NCBI GenBank assembly: GCA_029268225.1
Contig: JAJUGJ010000005.1
Span: forward strand, 124,001 to 188,000
Direction of reading: 5' to 3'
Length of the DNA: 64,000 nt
From: Burkholderiales bacterium
GTDB lineage: Bacteria; Pseudomonadota; Gammaproteobacteria; Burkholderiales; Burkholderiaceae_C
Shown: positions 56,298 to 64,000 of the stretch, in pieces
Layout of the letters: each line of letters opens with the position of its first letter
How positions within the stretch are numbered: the first letter of the stretch is position 1
Notes under the pieces: generated by a model
Databases searched by the model: none
Told to the model about the DNA's origin: nothing
The model's input: only the letters and a program-made list of their open reading frames with translations
Made by a program: the position numbers and the translations under genes

Positions 56298-56980
56298 CTC
56301 GGGGTCTCCATCTTGTGCAGGCGCCCCGCCTTCATCAGGTAGTTGTCTCCGCCCAGGGCGCGCATGTCCTCGTCGTCGTGGGTGATGAGGATCATGGAGA
56401 AGCCGAGCCTCTTCTGAAACCGGTCCAGCTCGTCACGCAGCACGTGGCGCAGATCCGGGTCCAGCGCGGCAAAGGGTTCATCGAGCAGCAGCAGGTCTGG
56501 CTGCATCACGAGCGCCCGCGCCAGCGCGGTGCGCTGCTGCTGGCCGCCCGACAACTCACGGGGGTAGTGATGGGCCAGGTCGTGCATGCCGAGGGCGTCC
56601 AGCCAGTGGTCCACACGGTGATCTGCGGCGTGCTTGCGCGGATTGAACCAGCGCCGGCTCAGGCCGAAGCCAATGTTCTGTCGCACATTGAGATGCGGGA
56701 ACAGGGCATAGTCCTGAAACAGATAGCCCACACGGCGGGCCTGTGGAGGGCGGTGGATGGGGCGCCGGGCATGGTCGGCATAGTAGGTTTCCCCACCGAC
56801 CTCGATGTGGCCGCTGTCGGGCTTGACCAGGCCGGCAATCGCCTTGAGCATCATGCTTTTGCCCGCGCCCGAGGGACCCCGGATCACGATGCGTGGGGCG
56901 CAGGTGTGCAGCGCCACGTCCAGGTCGAAGCGCGTCTGGCCCGTGTGCAGGGATTTGCGAAACGCCAGGTTCAACTGCAT
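56294..56980 (-). CDS. modC: Molybdate ABC transporter ATPase, short form
   Basis: A 228-aa ATPase: Walker A GPSGAGKSM (about 35-43), signature LSGGQQQRTALARAL, Walker B LLLLDEPFAALD and H-loop MILITHDDEDM. ModC proteins are usually about 350 aa because of a C-terminal TOBE regulatory domain; here the chain stops soon after the nucleotide-binding domain, so that domain is absent. Lies between modB and modE. Confidence 0.93.
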   Translation of the reverse strand: MQLNLAFRKSLHTGQTRFDLDVALHTCAPRIVIRGPSGAGKSMMLKAIAGLVKPDSGHIEVGGETYYADHARRPIHRPPQARRVGYLFQDYALFPHLNVRQNIGFGLSRRWFNPRKHAADHRVDHWLDALGMHDLAHHYPRELSGGQQQRTALARALVMQPDLLLLDEPFAALDPDLRHVLRDELDRFQKRLGFSMILITHDDEDMRALGGDNYLMKAGRLHKMETPR

Positions 56981-56998
56981 GGTTCGGTCCTTGCCAGG

Positions 56999-57685
56999 TC
57001 AGGTTGGTGCGGACTTGCGCCCGGGGGCCAGATAGGTGGCCAGGAGCAGGATGACGCAGCAGGTGACCGAGATGACGAGCACCAGCTTCATGGCCGAGGC
57101 GTCGTCGCCCGCTTGCACGGCTTCGTACACGGCCACCGACAGGGTTTGCGTCTTGCCGGGAATGCTGCCGGCCACCATCAGCGTGGCGCCAAACTCGCCC
57201 AAGGCGCGGGCAAAGCCCAGCAGGATCCCGGCCAGGATGCCGCGCCAGGCCAGAGGCAGCGTGACGCGCCAGAAGATCGCGGTGCGCGACACCCCCAAGA
57301 CCTGTGCCGCCATTTCCAGCTGGTCATCGATGGATTCAAACGCCGCCCGAGCGGGCTTGAACACCAGGGGGAAGGCCACGACCGAGGCCGCGATCACGGC
57401 GCCTTGCCAGGTGAAGATCAGGTTGAGACCCCACTGTTGCTGCAGCCATTGACCCACCGGCCCCTGCCGTCCCAGCAGGACCAGCAGGTAGTACCCCAGC
57501 ACGGTGGGCGGCAACACCATGGGCAAGGTCAGGACGGTGTCCAGCAGGTCTCGCCCTGGAAAACGCCCTTTGGCCAAGAGCAGGCCCACCGCCACACCAC
57601 ACACGGCGGTGATGGCCGTGGACCAGCCGGCCACTTTCAAGGACAGGAACAGCGCCGTCCAGGCAGGGTCATGAACATCCAGCAC
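56999..57685 (-). CDS. modB: Molybdate ABC transporter permease
   Basis: A 228-aa inner-membrane permease with about five helices. The coupling loop that docks on the ATPase is EMAAQVLGVSRTAIFWRVTLPLAWRGILAG (family EAA motif). FARALGEFGATLMVAGSIPGKTQTLSVAVYEAVQ is highly typical of ModB. 10 bases after modA and 18 before modC. Confidence 0.95.
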   Translation of the reverse strand: MLDVHDPAWTALFLSLKVAGWSTAITAVCGVAVGLLLAKGRFPGRDLLDTVLTLPMVLPPTVLGYYLLVLLGRQGPVGQWLQQQWGLNLIFTWQGAVIAASVVAFPLVFKPARAAFESIDDQLEMAAQVLGVSRTAIFWRVTLPLAWRGILAGILLGFARALGEFGATLMVAGSIPGKTQTLSVAVYEAVQAGDDASAMKLVLVISVTCCVILLLATYLAPGRKSAPT

Positions 57686-57695
57686 GGTGACTCAC

Positions 57696-58460
57696 TCAAG
57701 GCTTCAGGAAACCATGCTGGGCGAGGATGGCTTGCCCGGCCGGTGACAGCACGTAGTTCACGAACTGGCGTGCCTCCACGATGTGGCTGGAGTTGGCCGC
57801 CGGCGCAATCGGGTAGTGGATGACCTCCGCCAGCGGGACGGTGAACGCCACACGGACCTTGCCCTTTTGCACCAGGGCATCGGTGCGGTAGACGAAACCG
57901 GCCTCGACTTCGCCGCGCGCCACATAGTCCTGGGACTGGCGGACGTTCTGCGTGTAGATGGCCTTGGCTTGCACGGCGGGCCACAGCTTGGCGGCTTCCA
58001 GCGCACGCTGGCTGTAACGCCCCACCGGGACACTGGCCGGGTTGCCGATGGCAACCCGCTGCACGGCAAGCTGGGTCAGATCCTGGAGCCCGTGCATGGG
58101 CAGGGTGCTGCCCGCGGGCACGACCACCACCAGGGTGTTGCGCGCGAAGTTGCGGCGGCCGCTGGTCAGAATCAGACCTTGCTGCGCCGCCTGGTCCATG
58201 GTGTCCTGGTCAGCCGAAGCCAAGACATCCACCGGGGCGCCTTTGGCGATTTGCTGGAGCAGGGCGCCCGAGGCCCCAAAGTTCAGCAACACCTTGCTGC
58301 CGGGGTGCTGTTGCTCAAAGCGCTGCGCGACCTCCTTGAAGGCGTTCGTCAGACTGGACGCGGCCGACACCGTGATCTCGCCCGCCAGGGCGAGACTGCT
58401 CCACACAAGACCGATCGCGCCCAGCAGGACAGCGCGACGAGGGAACTGGAAATCTGGCAT
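57696..58460 (-). CDS. modA: Molybdate-binding periplasmic protein
   Basis: A 254-aa binding protein. A signal peptide (RRAVLLGAIGLVWSSLALAG) is followed by EITVSAASSLTNAFKEVAQRFEQQHPGSKVLLNFGASGALLQQI, whose two serine-rich loops bind the oxyanion. Later GEVEAGFVYRTDA is also typical. The ATG at 58460 is chosen because it precedes the signal peptide; the region before it holds the operator. First gene of the operon. Confidence 0.95.
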   Translation of the reverse strand: MPDFQFPRRAVLLGAIGLVWSSLALAGEITVSAASSLTNAFKEVAQRFEQQHPGSKVLLNFGASGALLQQIAKGAPVDVLASADQDTMDQAAQQGLILTSGRRNFARNTLVVVVPAGSTLPMHGLQDLTQLAVQRVAIGNPASVPVGRYSQRALEAAKLWPAVQAKAIYTQNVRQSQDYVARGEVEAGFVYRTDALVQKGKVRVAFTVPLAEVIHYPIAPAANSSHIVEARQFVNYVLSPAGQAILAQHGFLKP

Positions 58461-58487
58461 GGCTGCACCGTGTGGCGGTTGACTGTG

Positions 58488-58511
58488 CGCAATGTACACC
58501 GGTACATAACG
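58488..58511 (-). promoter_or_regulatory. ModE-like operator before modA
   Basis: A 24-base imperfect palindrome centred on ATGTAC-N4-GTACAT, with outer arms CGTT/TGCG; 8 of 10 positions pair in the half-sites. It lies 28 bases before the modA start. ModE operators in other bacteria are AT-rich palindromes beginning CGTTATAT; the left half here, CGTTATGTAC, is close. Binding by the linked ModE is inferred. Confidence 0.65.
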
Positions 58512-58591
58512 GTGGGCCATCCTTCGGGTGGACTAGTCCTGACGACATCGGGTCATGGCATGAGGCCGGCGCGCGGCGTCCCCCCCACGCA

Positions 58592-60037
58592 TCAGCGCAA
58601 AGGCGACGGGCTCTCGGGGAGGGGCGATGCCAGGTGCACGCGGTTGCGTCCCTCTTCCTTGGCTTGGTACATGGCCTGGTCTGCGTGCTCCATCAGGCTG
58701 TCCATCGGTTCATCGCGACCGTGGAACAGTGCCACACCGATGCTGGCGGTGCAGTCGTGCGCGATGGCGGGGGCCTCCGGCGTGGGGTGCAGCACATAGC
58801 GTTCGGCCAGGCGGGCGCGGATTTTCTCTGCAATGGCGAGGGCATGCTCACACGCCTCCTTCCTCGGGGTGTCCAAGGCGCGCAGCAGCACCACGAACTC
58901 GTCGCCGCCGATCCGTGCCACGGTATCGGCTTCGCGGACACAGCTTTTCAGGCGTGCGGCCACCTCGATCAGCAGCAGGTCACCCATGGCATGACCGTGC
59001 AGGTCGTTAAGGGGCTTGAAGTTGTCGAGATCCAGGTAGATCAGGGCCCCATGGTGGTGGCTGCGCCTGCTGTCGCGCATCGCCTGTTCCAGGTGCTCCC
59101 GCAGCAGGCGGCGGTTGGCCAGGTTGGTGAGCGTGTCGTGGAAGGCCAGCTGGCGGATTTGCTCCTCCAGGCGCTTGCGCTCGGTGACATTGCGTGTGAC
59201 GCCGTGGTATCCGAGGAGTTCGCCTTGGGCGTTGTGGTCGGGTTTGATCAGGACCTCGCCCCAGGTCAGGCGCCCGACCTTGCAGTGTTGCTGCACCTCC
59301 AACGTGTGAGAGCCGTTCTGATCCGACAGAAGATGGTCGGCGCCGCTGGCATCCAACACGTCCTTGAGCAAGTTGCCGGACGCCTCGGTGAGCACGTCGA
59401 ACACCGAATGCCCCACCACTTCATCGGCCCGAAAGCCCCGCATGCGCTCATCTGCCGGGCTGACGTAGGTGACGATGCCGTCGCGGTCCATGCGCCAGTG
59501 CACGTCTTCCGTGTCCTCGGTCAGCATGCGGTAGAAGGCCTGGCTCTCATTCAGGGCCCGCGTCCGTTCGGTCACCAGCGCCTGCAAGGCACGGTTTTGC
59601 GCTTGCAGGCTGTGGAGCGGAAAAATCTCGTCGTCGCTGGCAATCTGGTACGGCACCGAATAGCTGCAATGCGTGATCAGCCAGGCGTCCCCCTCGTGGC
59701 GGAAGACCAGTACCAGCCGCACCACCTCCTTGGCGAACACATCGTCTTGATGAGGCAGGTGGATGTGCAAGGTCGCGGCGACCGACACCACGTCATCACA
59801 CAGGTCCTGCATGGCGAGGTTGATCACTTCCAGGCGAATGGGGCCGGGGACCTGCTCAAAGTCCTGCCGGGTGATGCGGTTCCATTCGTCGCGATCCTGT
59901 ACGAGGCGCCCCCAGCTGCCCGTGAATCCGGTGAAGTTCTGGCTGAAACGTTGCGTCAGGCGCGCGTCCCGTGTGGCGTACATCTCGATGTACTCATCGA
60001 ACAACTCACGAATCGTGCGCTGGCGCTCCTGATGCAT
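58592..60037 (-). CDS. SnoaL-like domain fused to PAS and GGDEF (diguanylate cyclase)
   Basis: A 481-aa cytosolic protein. The N-terminal ~140 residues are an NTF2/SnoaL-like fold of the kind that carries ligands (RTIRELFDEYIEMYATRDARL, then LVFRHEGDAWLITHCSYSV). A coiled coil (LQAQNRALQALVTERTRALNE) leads to a PAS domain (about 165-285) and a GGDEF domain (about 310-475) with intact GGDEF loop and an RxxD I-site (READ) five residues before it. An active, product-inhibited c-di-GMP synthase is expected. Start ATG 60037; an earlier in-frame ATG is less family-like. Confidence 0.9.
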   Translation of the reverse strand: MHQERQRTIRELFDEYIEMYATRDARLTQRFSQNFTGFTGSWGRLVQDRDEWNRITRQDFEQVPGPIRLEVINLAMQDLCDDVVSVAATLHIHLPHQDDVFAKEVVRLVLVFRHEGDAWLITHCSYSVPYQIASDDEIFPLHSLQAQNRALQALVTERTRALNESQAFYRMLTEDTEDVHWRMDRDGIVTYVSPADERMRGFRADEVVGHSVFDVLTEASGNLLKDVLDASGADHLLSDQNGSHTLEVQQHCKVGRLTWGEVLIKPDHNAQGELLGYHGVTRNVTERKRLEEQIRQLAFHDTLTNLANRRLLREHLEQAMRDSRRSHHHGALIYLDLDNFKPLNDLHGHAMGDLLLIEVAARLKSCVREADTVARIGGDEFVVLLRALDTPRKEACEHALAIAEKIRARLAERYVLHPTPEAPAIAHDCTASIGVALFHGRDEPMDSLMEHADQAMYQAKEEGRNRVHLASPLPESPSPLR

Positions 60038-60213
60038 GGGGTGGATCTTTCGGGGGGGCGGCGATGGCATGGGGGAATGCGACGCCTCGGGCGCGCAGGC
60101 AGAGCATACCGTCTCGCCCGCGGTTTCGCACCGCCCCATGCCGCCCCTCATCCCCGTGTGGCCGCGCGTGCGGGCCGCCCTGCTTGCCCCGGGGCAGGGC
60201 CGCTGCGAAGGGC

Positions 60214-61902
60214 TCAGGCCTCCTGCGCCTGCAGCTCGCGCCACATCACCTTGCCTGCGCCCGACTTGGGCAGCGATTCGGCAAAGCTGACGATGCGCGG
60301 GCTCTTGTAGGCGGCCATGTGGTCGTGGGCCCATTCCACGATTTCCTGCTCGGTGACCTGGCCGCGGAAGGCCGGCTTGAGCACGACGACGGCCTTCACG
60401 GTCTCGCCGCGTCGCTCGTCCTTGGCCGCGATCACGCACACCTCCTGGATGGCCGGGTGGTGGTACATCAGCGCCTCGACCTCAGCAGGCCACACCTTGA
60501 AGCCCGACGCGTTGATCATGCGCTTGAGGCGGTCAACCATGTAGAAGTAGCCGTGCTCGTCGGTGCGGGCCAGATCGCCCGTGCGCAGGAAGCGCTTGCC
60601 GTCGATCGTCACGAAGGCCGCTTCGGTGGCGGCCGGGTTCTTCCAGTAGCCCTGCATGACCTGTGGGCCGTGCACGATGATCTCGCCCACCTCGCCCGGT
60701 GGCAGCTCGGCAAAGGTGAGCGGGTCCACCACGCGCGCGTCCACATCGAAAATGGGGATGCCCAGACACTGCTTCATCGGCCGCTCCAGCGGGTTGATGT
60801 GCGTGGGGGCAATCGTCTCCGACATGCCATAGCCTTCCAGGTAGTCCAGGTTGCAGACTTCCTTGAGCTTGGTGGCGATCGCTTCGGGCATGGCGGCACC
60901 GCCACCACTGAGGCGGGCGATGCTGGAGAGGTCGTACTCGCCCAGGCGCGGGTTGGACAGCAGGTCCACGACCATGGTCACGATCATCTGCGTGCCCGTG
61001 ACCTTGTAACGCTGGATCAGCTGCGCCGCGGCATCGCGGTCCCAGCGCGGCAGCAGCACCACGGTGGCGCCCACGAACAGCGTGCCGTTCATGCCGTTCT
61101 GCATCCCCGTCACGTGGAACAGCGGCAGCACCGCCAGTGACACGCCGTCCATCGGCGTGCCGATCCATTGCGTGCCGGCCACGGTGTTGTACATCACGCT
61201 GCGGTGCGTGTGCATGCAACCTTTGGGGTGGCCGGTGGTACCCGAGGTGTAGGGCATCACGGCCAGGTCGTCGGGGCCGGTGGTCAGCGGGCCGGGGCGG
61301 CGGTTTGCGGCCATCGCATCGGCCCACAACACCACGCCGGGCTCGTCGATGGCCTGGCGCGGCTCGCTCACGAAAGCGGGTACGCGCAGATCGGTCTCGG
61401 CGGGCAGGTAGTCGCTGTAGGCCGCCACGATGGCATGGCGCAACCCCGGGGCCTCAGGCTGGCTCGTCTGTTGAGCCCGGCCTTCGGCCAGCAGCGGCTG
61501 CACCTGCTTGTACAGGTCTTGCGGGGCGATGATGACGCGGGCGTCGGCGTCGCTCACATAGTGGCGCAGCTCCTCGGTCATGTTCATCGGGTTGACGGGC
61601 ACCACCACGGCGTCCGCCCGCAAGATGGCGTAGTACGCGACGATGAACTGCGGGCTATTCTGCATGTAGAGCAGCACGCGGTCGCCGCGCGCCACGCCGC
61701 AGTCTTGCTGCAGGTAGCCGGCCAGACGCTGGATCTGGTCGTCGAACTCACGGTAGGTGGTGACGCCGTCGTAGAAAACCAGGGCGGCCTTGTCCGGGAA
61801 GCGCGCTGCCGAGAACTCGACGTTGCGGTACAGGTTGGTGGCCGGGATGGTCAGGTGATGTGGCAGGTTGCGCGGCCAATGGGCCATGTGTCGGTCAGAC
61901 AT
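60214..61902 (-). CDS. AMP-forming acyl-CoA synthetase
   Basis: A 562-aa adenylating enzyme: P-loop YTSGTTGHPKGCMH near 218-231, GYGMSETIAPTHINP, the hinge motif DLARTDEHGYFYMVDRLKRMI and a C-terminal catalytic Lys in PKSGAGKVMWRELQ. It activates a carboxylic acid with ATP and CoA. Family features point to medium/long-chain fatty acids or related acids, but the chain length is not readable. It is downstream of the acyl-CoA dehydrogenase gene (14 bases), and with the APH-like kinase forms a catabolic operon. Confidence 0.93.
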   Translation of the reverse strand: MSDRHMAHWPRNLPHHLTIPATNLYRNVEFSAARFPDKAALVFYDGVTTYREFDDQIQRLAGYLQQDCGVARGDRVLLYMQNSPQFIVAYYAILRADAVVVPVNPMNMTEELRHYVSDADARVIIAPQDLYKQVQPLLAEGRAQQTSQPEAPGLRHAIVAAYSDYLPAETDLRVPAFVSEPRQAIDEPGVVLWADAMAANRRPGPLTTGPDDLAVMPYTSGTTGHPKGCMHTHRSVMYNTVAGTQWIGTPMDGVSLAVLPLFHVTGMQNGMNGTLFVGATVVLLPRWDRDAAAQLIQRYKVTGTQMIVTMVVDLLSNPRLGEYDLSSIARLSGGGAAMPEAIATKLKEVCNLDYLEGYGMSETIAPTHINPLERPMKQCLGIPIFDVDARVVDPLTFAELPPGEVGEIIVHGPQVMQGYWKNPAATEAAFVTIDGKRFLRTGDLARTDEHGYFYMVDRLKRMINASGFKVWPAEVEALMYHHPAIQEVCVIAAKDERRGETVKAVVVLKPAFRGQVTEQEIVEWAHDHMAAYKSPRIVSFAESLPKSGAGKVMWRELQAQEA

Positions 61903-61916
61903 GGTGTGAGCCTCCC

Positions 61917-63143
61917 TCAGGCCTTCTTCTGGTAACGGGCCAGCTCCATTTTGCCGATCTGGTTGCGGTGGACTTCGTCCGGGCCGTCGGCAAAGCGCAG
62001 GGTGCGGGCGTTGGCATAGGCCGCGGCCAGCGGGAAGTCGTCAGACACGCCGCCGCCGCCATGCACCTGCATGGCCCAGTCGATCACCTGGCAGGCCATG
62101 GTGGGCGCGGCCACCTTGATCATGGCGATTTCCTTCTTGGCGACCTTGTTGCCCACGGTGTCCATCATGTAGGCGGCGTTGAGCACCAGGAAGCGGGCCT
62201 GGTCGATCAGGATGCGGGCATTGGCGATGCGCTCGCGCGTCACGCCCTGGTCGGCGATGGGGCGATGGAAGGCGACGCGGTTCAGCGCGCGCTTGCACAT
62301 CAGTTCCAGCGCACGTTCGGCCAGGCCGATGAGGCGCATGCAGTGGTGGATGCGGCCCGGGCCCAGGCGACCCTGGGCGATCTCGAAACCACGGCCCTCG
62401 CCCAGCAGCACATTGCTCACCGGCACGCGCACGTTGTCAAAGCTGACTTCGCCGTGGCCGTGCGGGGCGTGGTCGTAGCCGAACACCGGTAGGGCGCGTT
62501 CCATCTTCACGCCGGGGGTCTTCATCGGCACCAGGATCATGGACTGGCGCTTGTGCGCATCAGGGTGGTCGGGCGCGGTCTTGCCCATGAAGATCAGGAT
62601 TTCGCAACGTGGGTCAGGCGCACCCGAGGTCCACCACTTGCGGCCGTTGATCACGTACTCGTCGCCCTCACGCACGATGCTGGCTTCGATGTTGGTGGCA
62701 TCCGACGAGGCCACGCCGGGTTCGGTCATGGCGAAGGCCGAGCGGATCTTGCCGTCCAGCAAGGGCAGCAGCCATTCCTGTTGCTGGGCCTCGGTGGCGT
62801 AGCGCACCAGCGTTTCCATGTTGCCGGTGTCGGGGGCCGAGCAGTTGAAGGCCTCGGGGGCGATGTGGGAGCGGCCCATGATTTCGCACAGGGGCGCGTA
62901 TTCCAGGTTGGTCAGGCCAGCGCCGTACTTGGACTCGGGCAGGAACAGGTTCCACAGGCCAGCCGCGCGGGCCTTGACCTTGAGCTCCTCCATGATCTTG
63001 GTGGTCTGCCAGGGGTTGCCGGCCGCGCGGTTGGCTTCCACCTCATCGTGGTACACGCTTTCGGCCGGGTAGATGTGCTCGTCCATGAAGGCCGTCAGGC
63101 GCTTCTGCAGGTCGATGACTTTGGGGGAGTAGGAAAAGTCCAT
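61917..63143 (-). CDS. Acyl-CoA dehydrogenase (ACAD10/11-like)
   Basis: A 408-aa flavoenzyme: N-terminal helical domain ([30 protein letters not shown]), FAD/substrate middle ([36 protein letters not shown]) and C-terminal helical domain with the FAD-contact run [22 protein letters not shown] and [19 protein letters not shown]. The sequence is of the ACAD10/11 type, which in some systems acts on 4-phospho-acyl-CoA rather than plain acyl-CoA. It follows the phosphotransferase gene by about 50 bases. Confidence 0.93.
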   Translation of the reverse strand: MDFSYSPKVIDLQKRLTAFMDEHIYPAESVYHDEVEANRAAGNPWQTTKIMEELKVKARAAGLWNLFLPESKYGAGLTNLEYAPLCEIMGRSHIAPEAFNCSAPDTGNMETLVRYATEAQQQEWLLPLLDGKIRSAFAMTEPGVASSDATNIEASIVREGDEYVINGRKWWTSGAPDPRCEILIFMGKTAPDHPDAHKRQSMILVPMKTPGVKMERALPVFGYDHAPHGHGEVSFDNVRVPVSNVLLGEGRGFEIAQGRLGPGRIHHCMRLIGLAERALELMCKRALNRVAFHRPIADQGVTRERIANARILIDQARFLVLNAAYMMDTVGNKVAKKEIAMIKVAAPTMACQVIDWAMQVHGGGGVSDDFPLAAAYANARTLRFADGPDEVHRNQIGKMELARYQKKA

Positions 63144-63192
63144 CAGGGGGCTCCGGTATGAGGTGGGGGAGTGAGGGGCGCTGGCTTGGTGT

Positions 63193-64000
63193 TCAGGCCA
63201 GCTTCATCTGTTCGACCATGCGCCAAGCTTGCTCGGCCAGGGGCTTGGCACGCTTGCCGGTGGCAATGGCCTCGGCGCTGGAGGCGTTGCCTTGCAGCGC
63301 GCGCTTCATCACACCTTGCAAGATGCCGGTGAGGCGGAAGAGGTTGAAGATCATGTAGTACGACCAGTCGCGCTCGGGGATGCCGTCGCGGCCGGTGCGC
63401 TCGCAATAGCGCTTCACGTAGTCGGATTCAAAGGGGATCATCATCTGAGCCATCTGCTCAGGCGTCAGGTCGCCCAGGCCACGGCCAGTCGAGCCGTCCA
63501 TGCGCCAGGTCATGCAGTGGTAGGCGAAGTCCACCAGGGGATGACCCAGGGTGGACAGCTCCCAGTCCAGCACGGCCAGGATGCGCGGCTCGGTGGGGTG
63601 GAAGATGACGTTGTCGAAGCGGTAGTCGCCGTGCACGATGGCGGTCTCGTCGCCCGTCGGGAGGTGCGCGGGCAGCCACTCGATCAGGTTCTCGACCGCC
63701 TCGATGTTTTCGGTCTCGGCCGCGCGGTATTGCTTGGTCCAGCGGGCCACCTGGCGGGCCAGGTACTCGCCGGGCTTGCCGTAGTCACCCAGGCCCACGG
63801 CCTGGTAGTCCACGCGGTGCAGCGCCGCGATCACGCGGTTGAGCTCGTCGTACAGGGCCGGGCGGTCCTTTGCTGCGACGTCGGGCAGCTTGGGGTCCCA
63901 GAAGATGCGGCCGGGCACATAGTCCATCAGGTAGAAGTCGGTGCCGATGACTTCGGGGTCCTGGCACAGGGCGTGCGCCTTGGCCACCGGCACATCGGTG
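63193..64000 (-). CDS. APH-like phosphotransferase (LvaA/ACAD10-11 kinase-like), C-terminal part
   Basis: The frame is open to the window edge; about 269 residues of the C-terminal part are visible and the N terminus is missing. The kinase catalytic loop [14 protein letters not shown] (HGDxxxxN) and metal-binding DWE ([20 protein letters not shown]) are intact. The run [20 protein letters not shown] is typical of phosphotransferases linked to acyl-CoA dehydrogenases. Such kinases phosphorylate 4-hydroxyacyl-CoA in levulinate and related pathways; that function is inferred from neighbours. No evidence for antibiotic resistance. Confidence 0.88.
   Translation of the reverse strand, partial: TDVPVAKAHALCQDPEVIGTDFYLMDYVPGRIFWDPKLPDVAAKDRPALYDELNRVIAALHRVDYQAVGLGDYGKPGEYLARQVARWTKQYRAAETENIEAVENLIEWLPAHLPTGDETAIVHGDYRFDNVIFHPTEPRILAVLDWELSTLGHPLVDFAYHCMTWRMDGSTGRGLGDLTPEQMAQMMIPFESDYVKRYCERTGRDGIPERDWSYYMIFNLFRLTGILQGVMKRALQGNASSAEAIATGKRAKPLAEQAWRMVEQMKLA

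Noticed and set aside
60177-60200. Hairpin GCCCTGC...GCAGGGC after the acyl-CoA ligase gene
   Set aside because: Position fits a terminator, but no T-run follows on the minus strand; GC-rich sequence makes chance stems common.
63193-64000. Aminoglycoside resistance gene
   Set aside because: The kinase fold is shared, but the linkage to acyl-CoA genes and motif context point to acyl-CoA-linked phosphotransferases.

Overview
The window is GC-rich bacterial chromosome with the gene content of a betaproteobacterium of the order Burkholderiales. Pointers are the fused Mrp/Pha antiporter subunit A, monomeric NADP isocitrate dehydrogenase, long-type 2-isopropylmalate synthase, a GNAT-Rnk fusion and many signalling proteins. 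Genes are densely packed, often with 4-bp start/stop overlaps. I saw no rRNA, tRNA, CRISPR array, insertion sequence or phage gene. The first and last genes run off the window edges. Identifications rest on reading motifs; no database search was possible.

Layout. 1-2600: end of a nitrate/cyanate-type ABC ATPase, cyanase, and a GAF-containing sigma-54 activator. 2604-8455: rRNA-methyltransferase-like protein, two overlapping glutathione S-transferase genes, MtfA-like peptidase, monomeric isocitrate dehydrogenase. 8694-14212: three c-di-GMP enzymes in a row. 14215-20410: six-gene Mrp-type Na+(K+)/H+ antiporter operon (AB fusion, C, D, E, F, G). 20469-23436: Lrp-type regulator divergent from leuA, then a TPMT-like methyltransferase. 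23607-29497: a PAS histidine kinase overlapping its probable partner, a receiver-DUF3369-GGDEF(degenerate)-EAL regulator, and an Aer-like chemoreceptor. 29674-32268: P2-type cation ATPase.

32252-42451 is the most interesting region. A minus-strand run encodes a small PepSY protein, a ferric-reductase-like membrane flavocytochrome, a secreted DUF2271 protein with a flavinylation-like motif, a PepSY/flavodoxin/NADPH reductase, an ApbE-type flavin transferase, the nickel regulator NikR and a TonB-dependent receptor. A NikR-type operator lies directly before the receptor start. A two-component system is divergent from the run, with an inverted repeat in the shared promoter region. I read this as a metal-uptake module joined to a flavin-based transmembrane electron-transfer module; the nickel link rests on NikR and its operator.

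42464-55418: renalase-like oxidoreductase and lipocalin lipoprotein (overlapping), a small unknown ORF plus an RRM RNA-binding protein behind a strong promoter and long leader, two large hybrid histidine kinases, the GNAT-Rnk fusion, a chromate transporter and a YnfA-like membrane protein. 55485-58460: molybdate operon modABC-modE with a ModE-like operator before modA. 58592-60037: SnoaL-PAS-GGDEF cyclase. 60214-64000: AMP-forming acyl-CoA ligase, acyl-CoA dehydrogenase and an APH-like kinase, a set resembling 4-hydroxy-acid (levulinate-type) catabolism genes.
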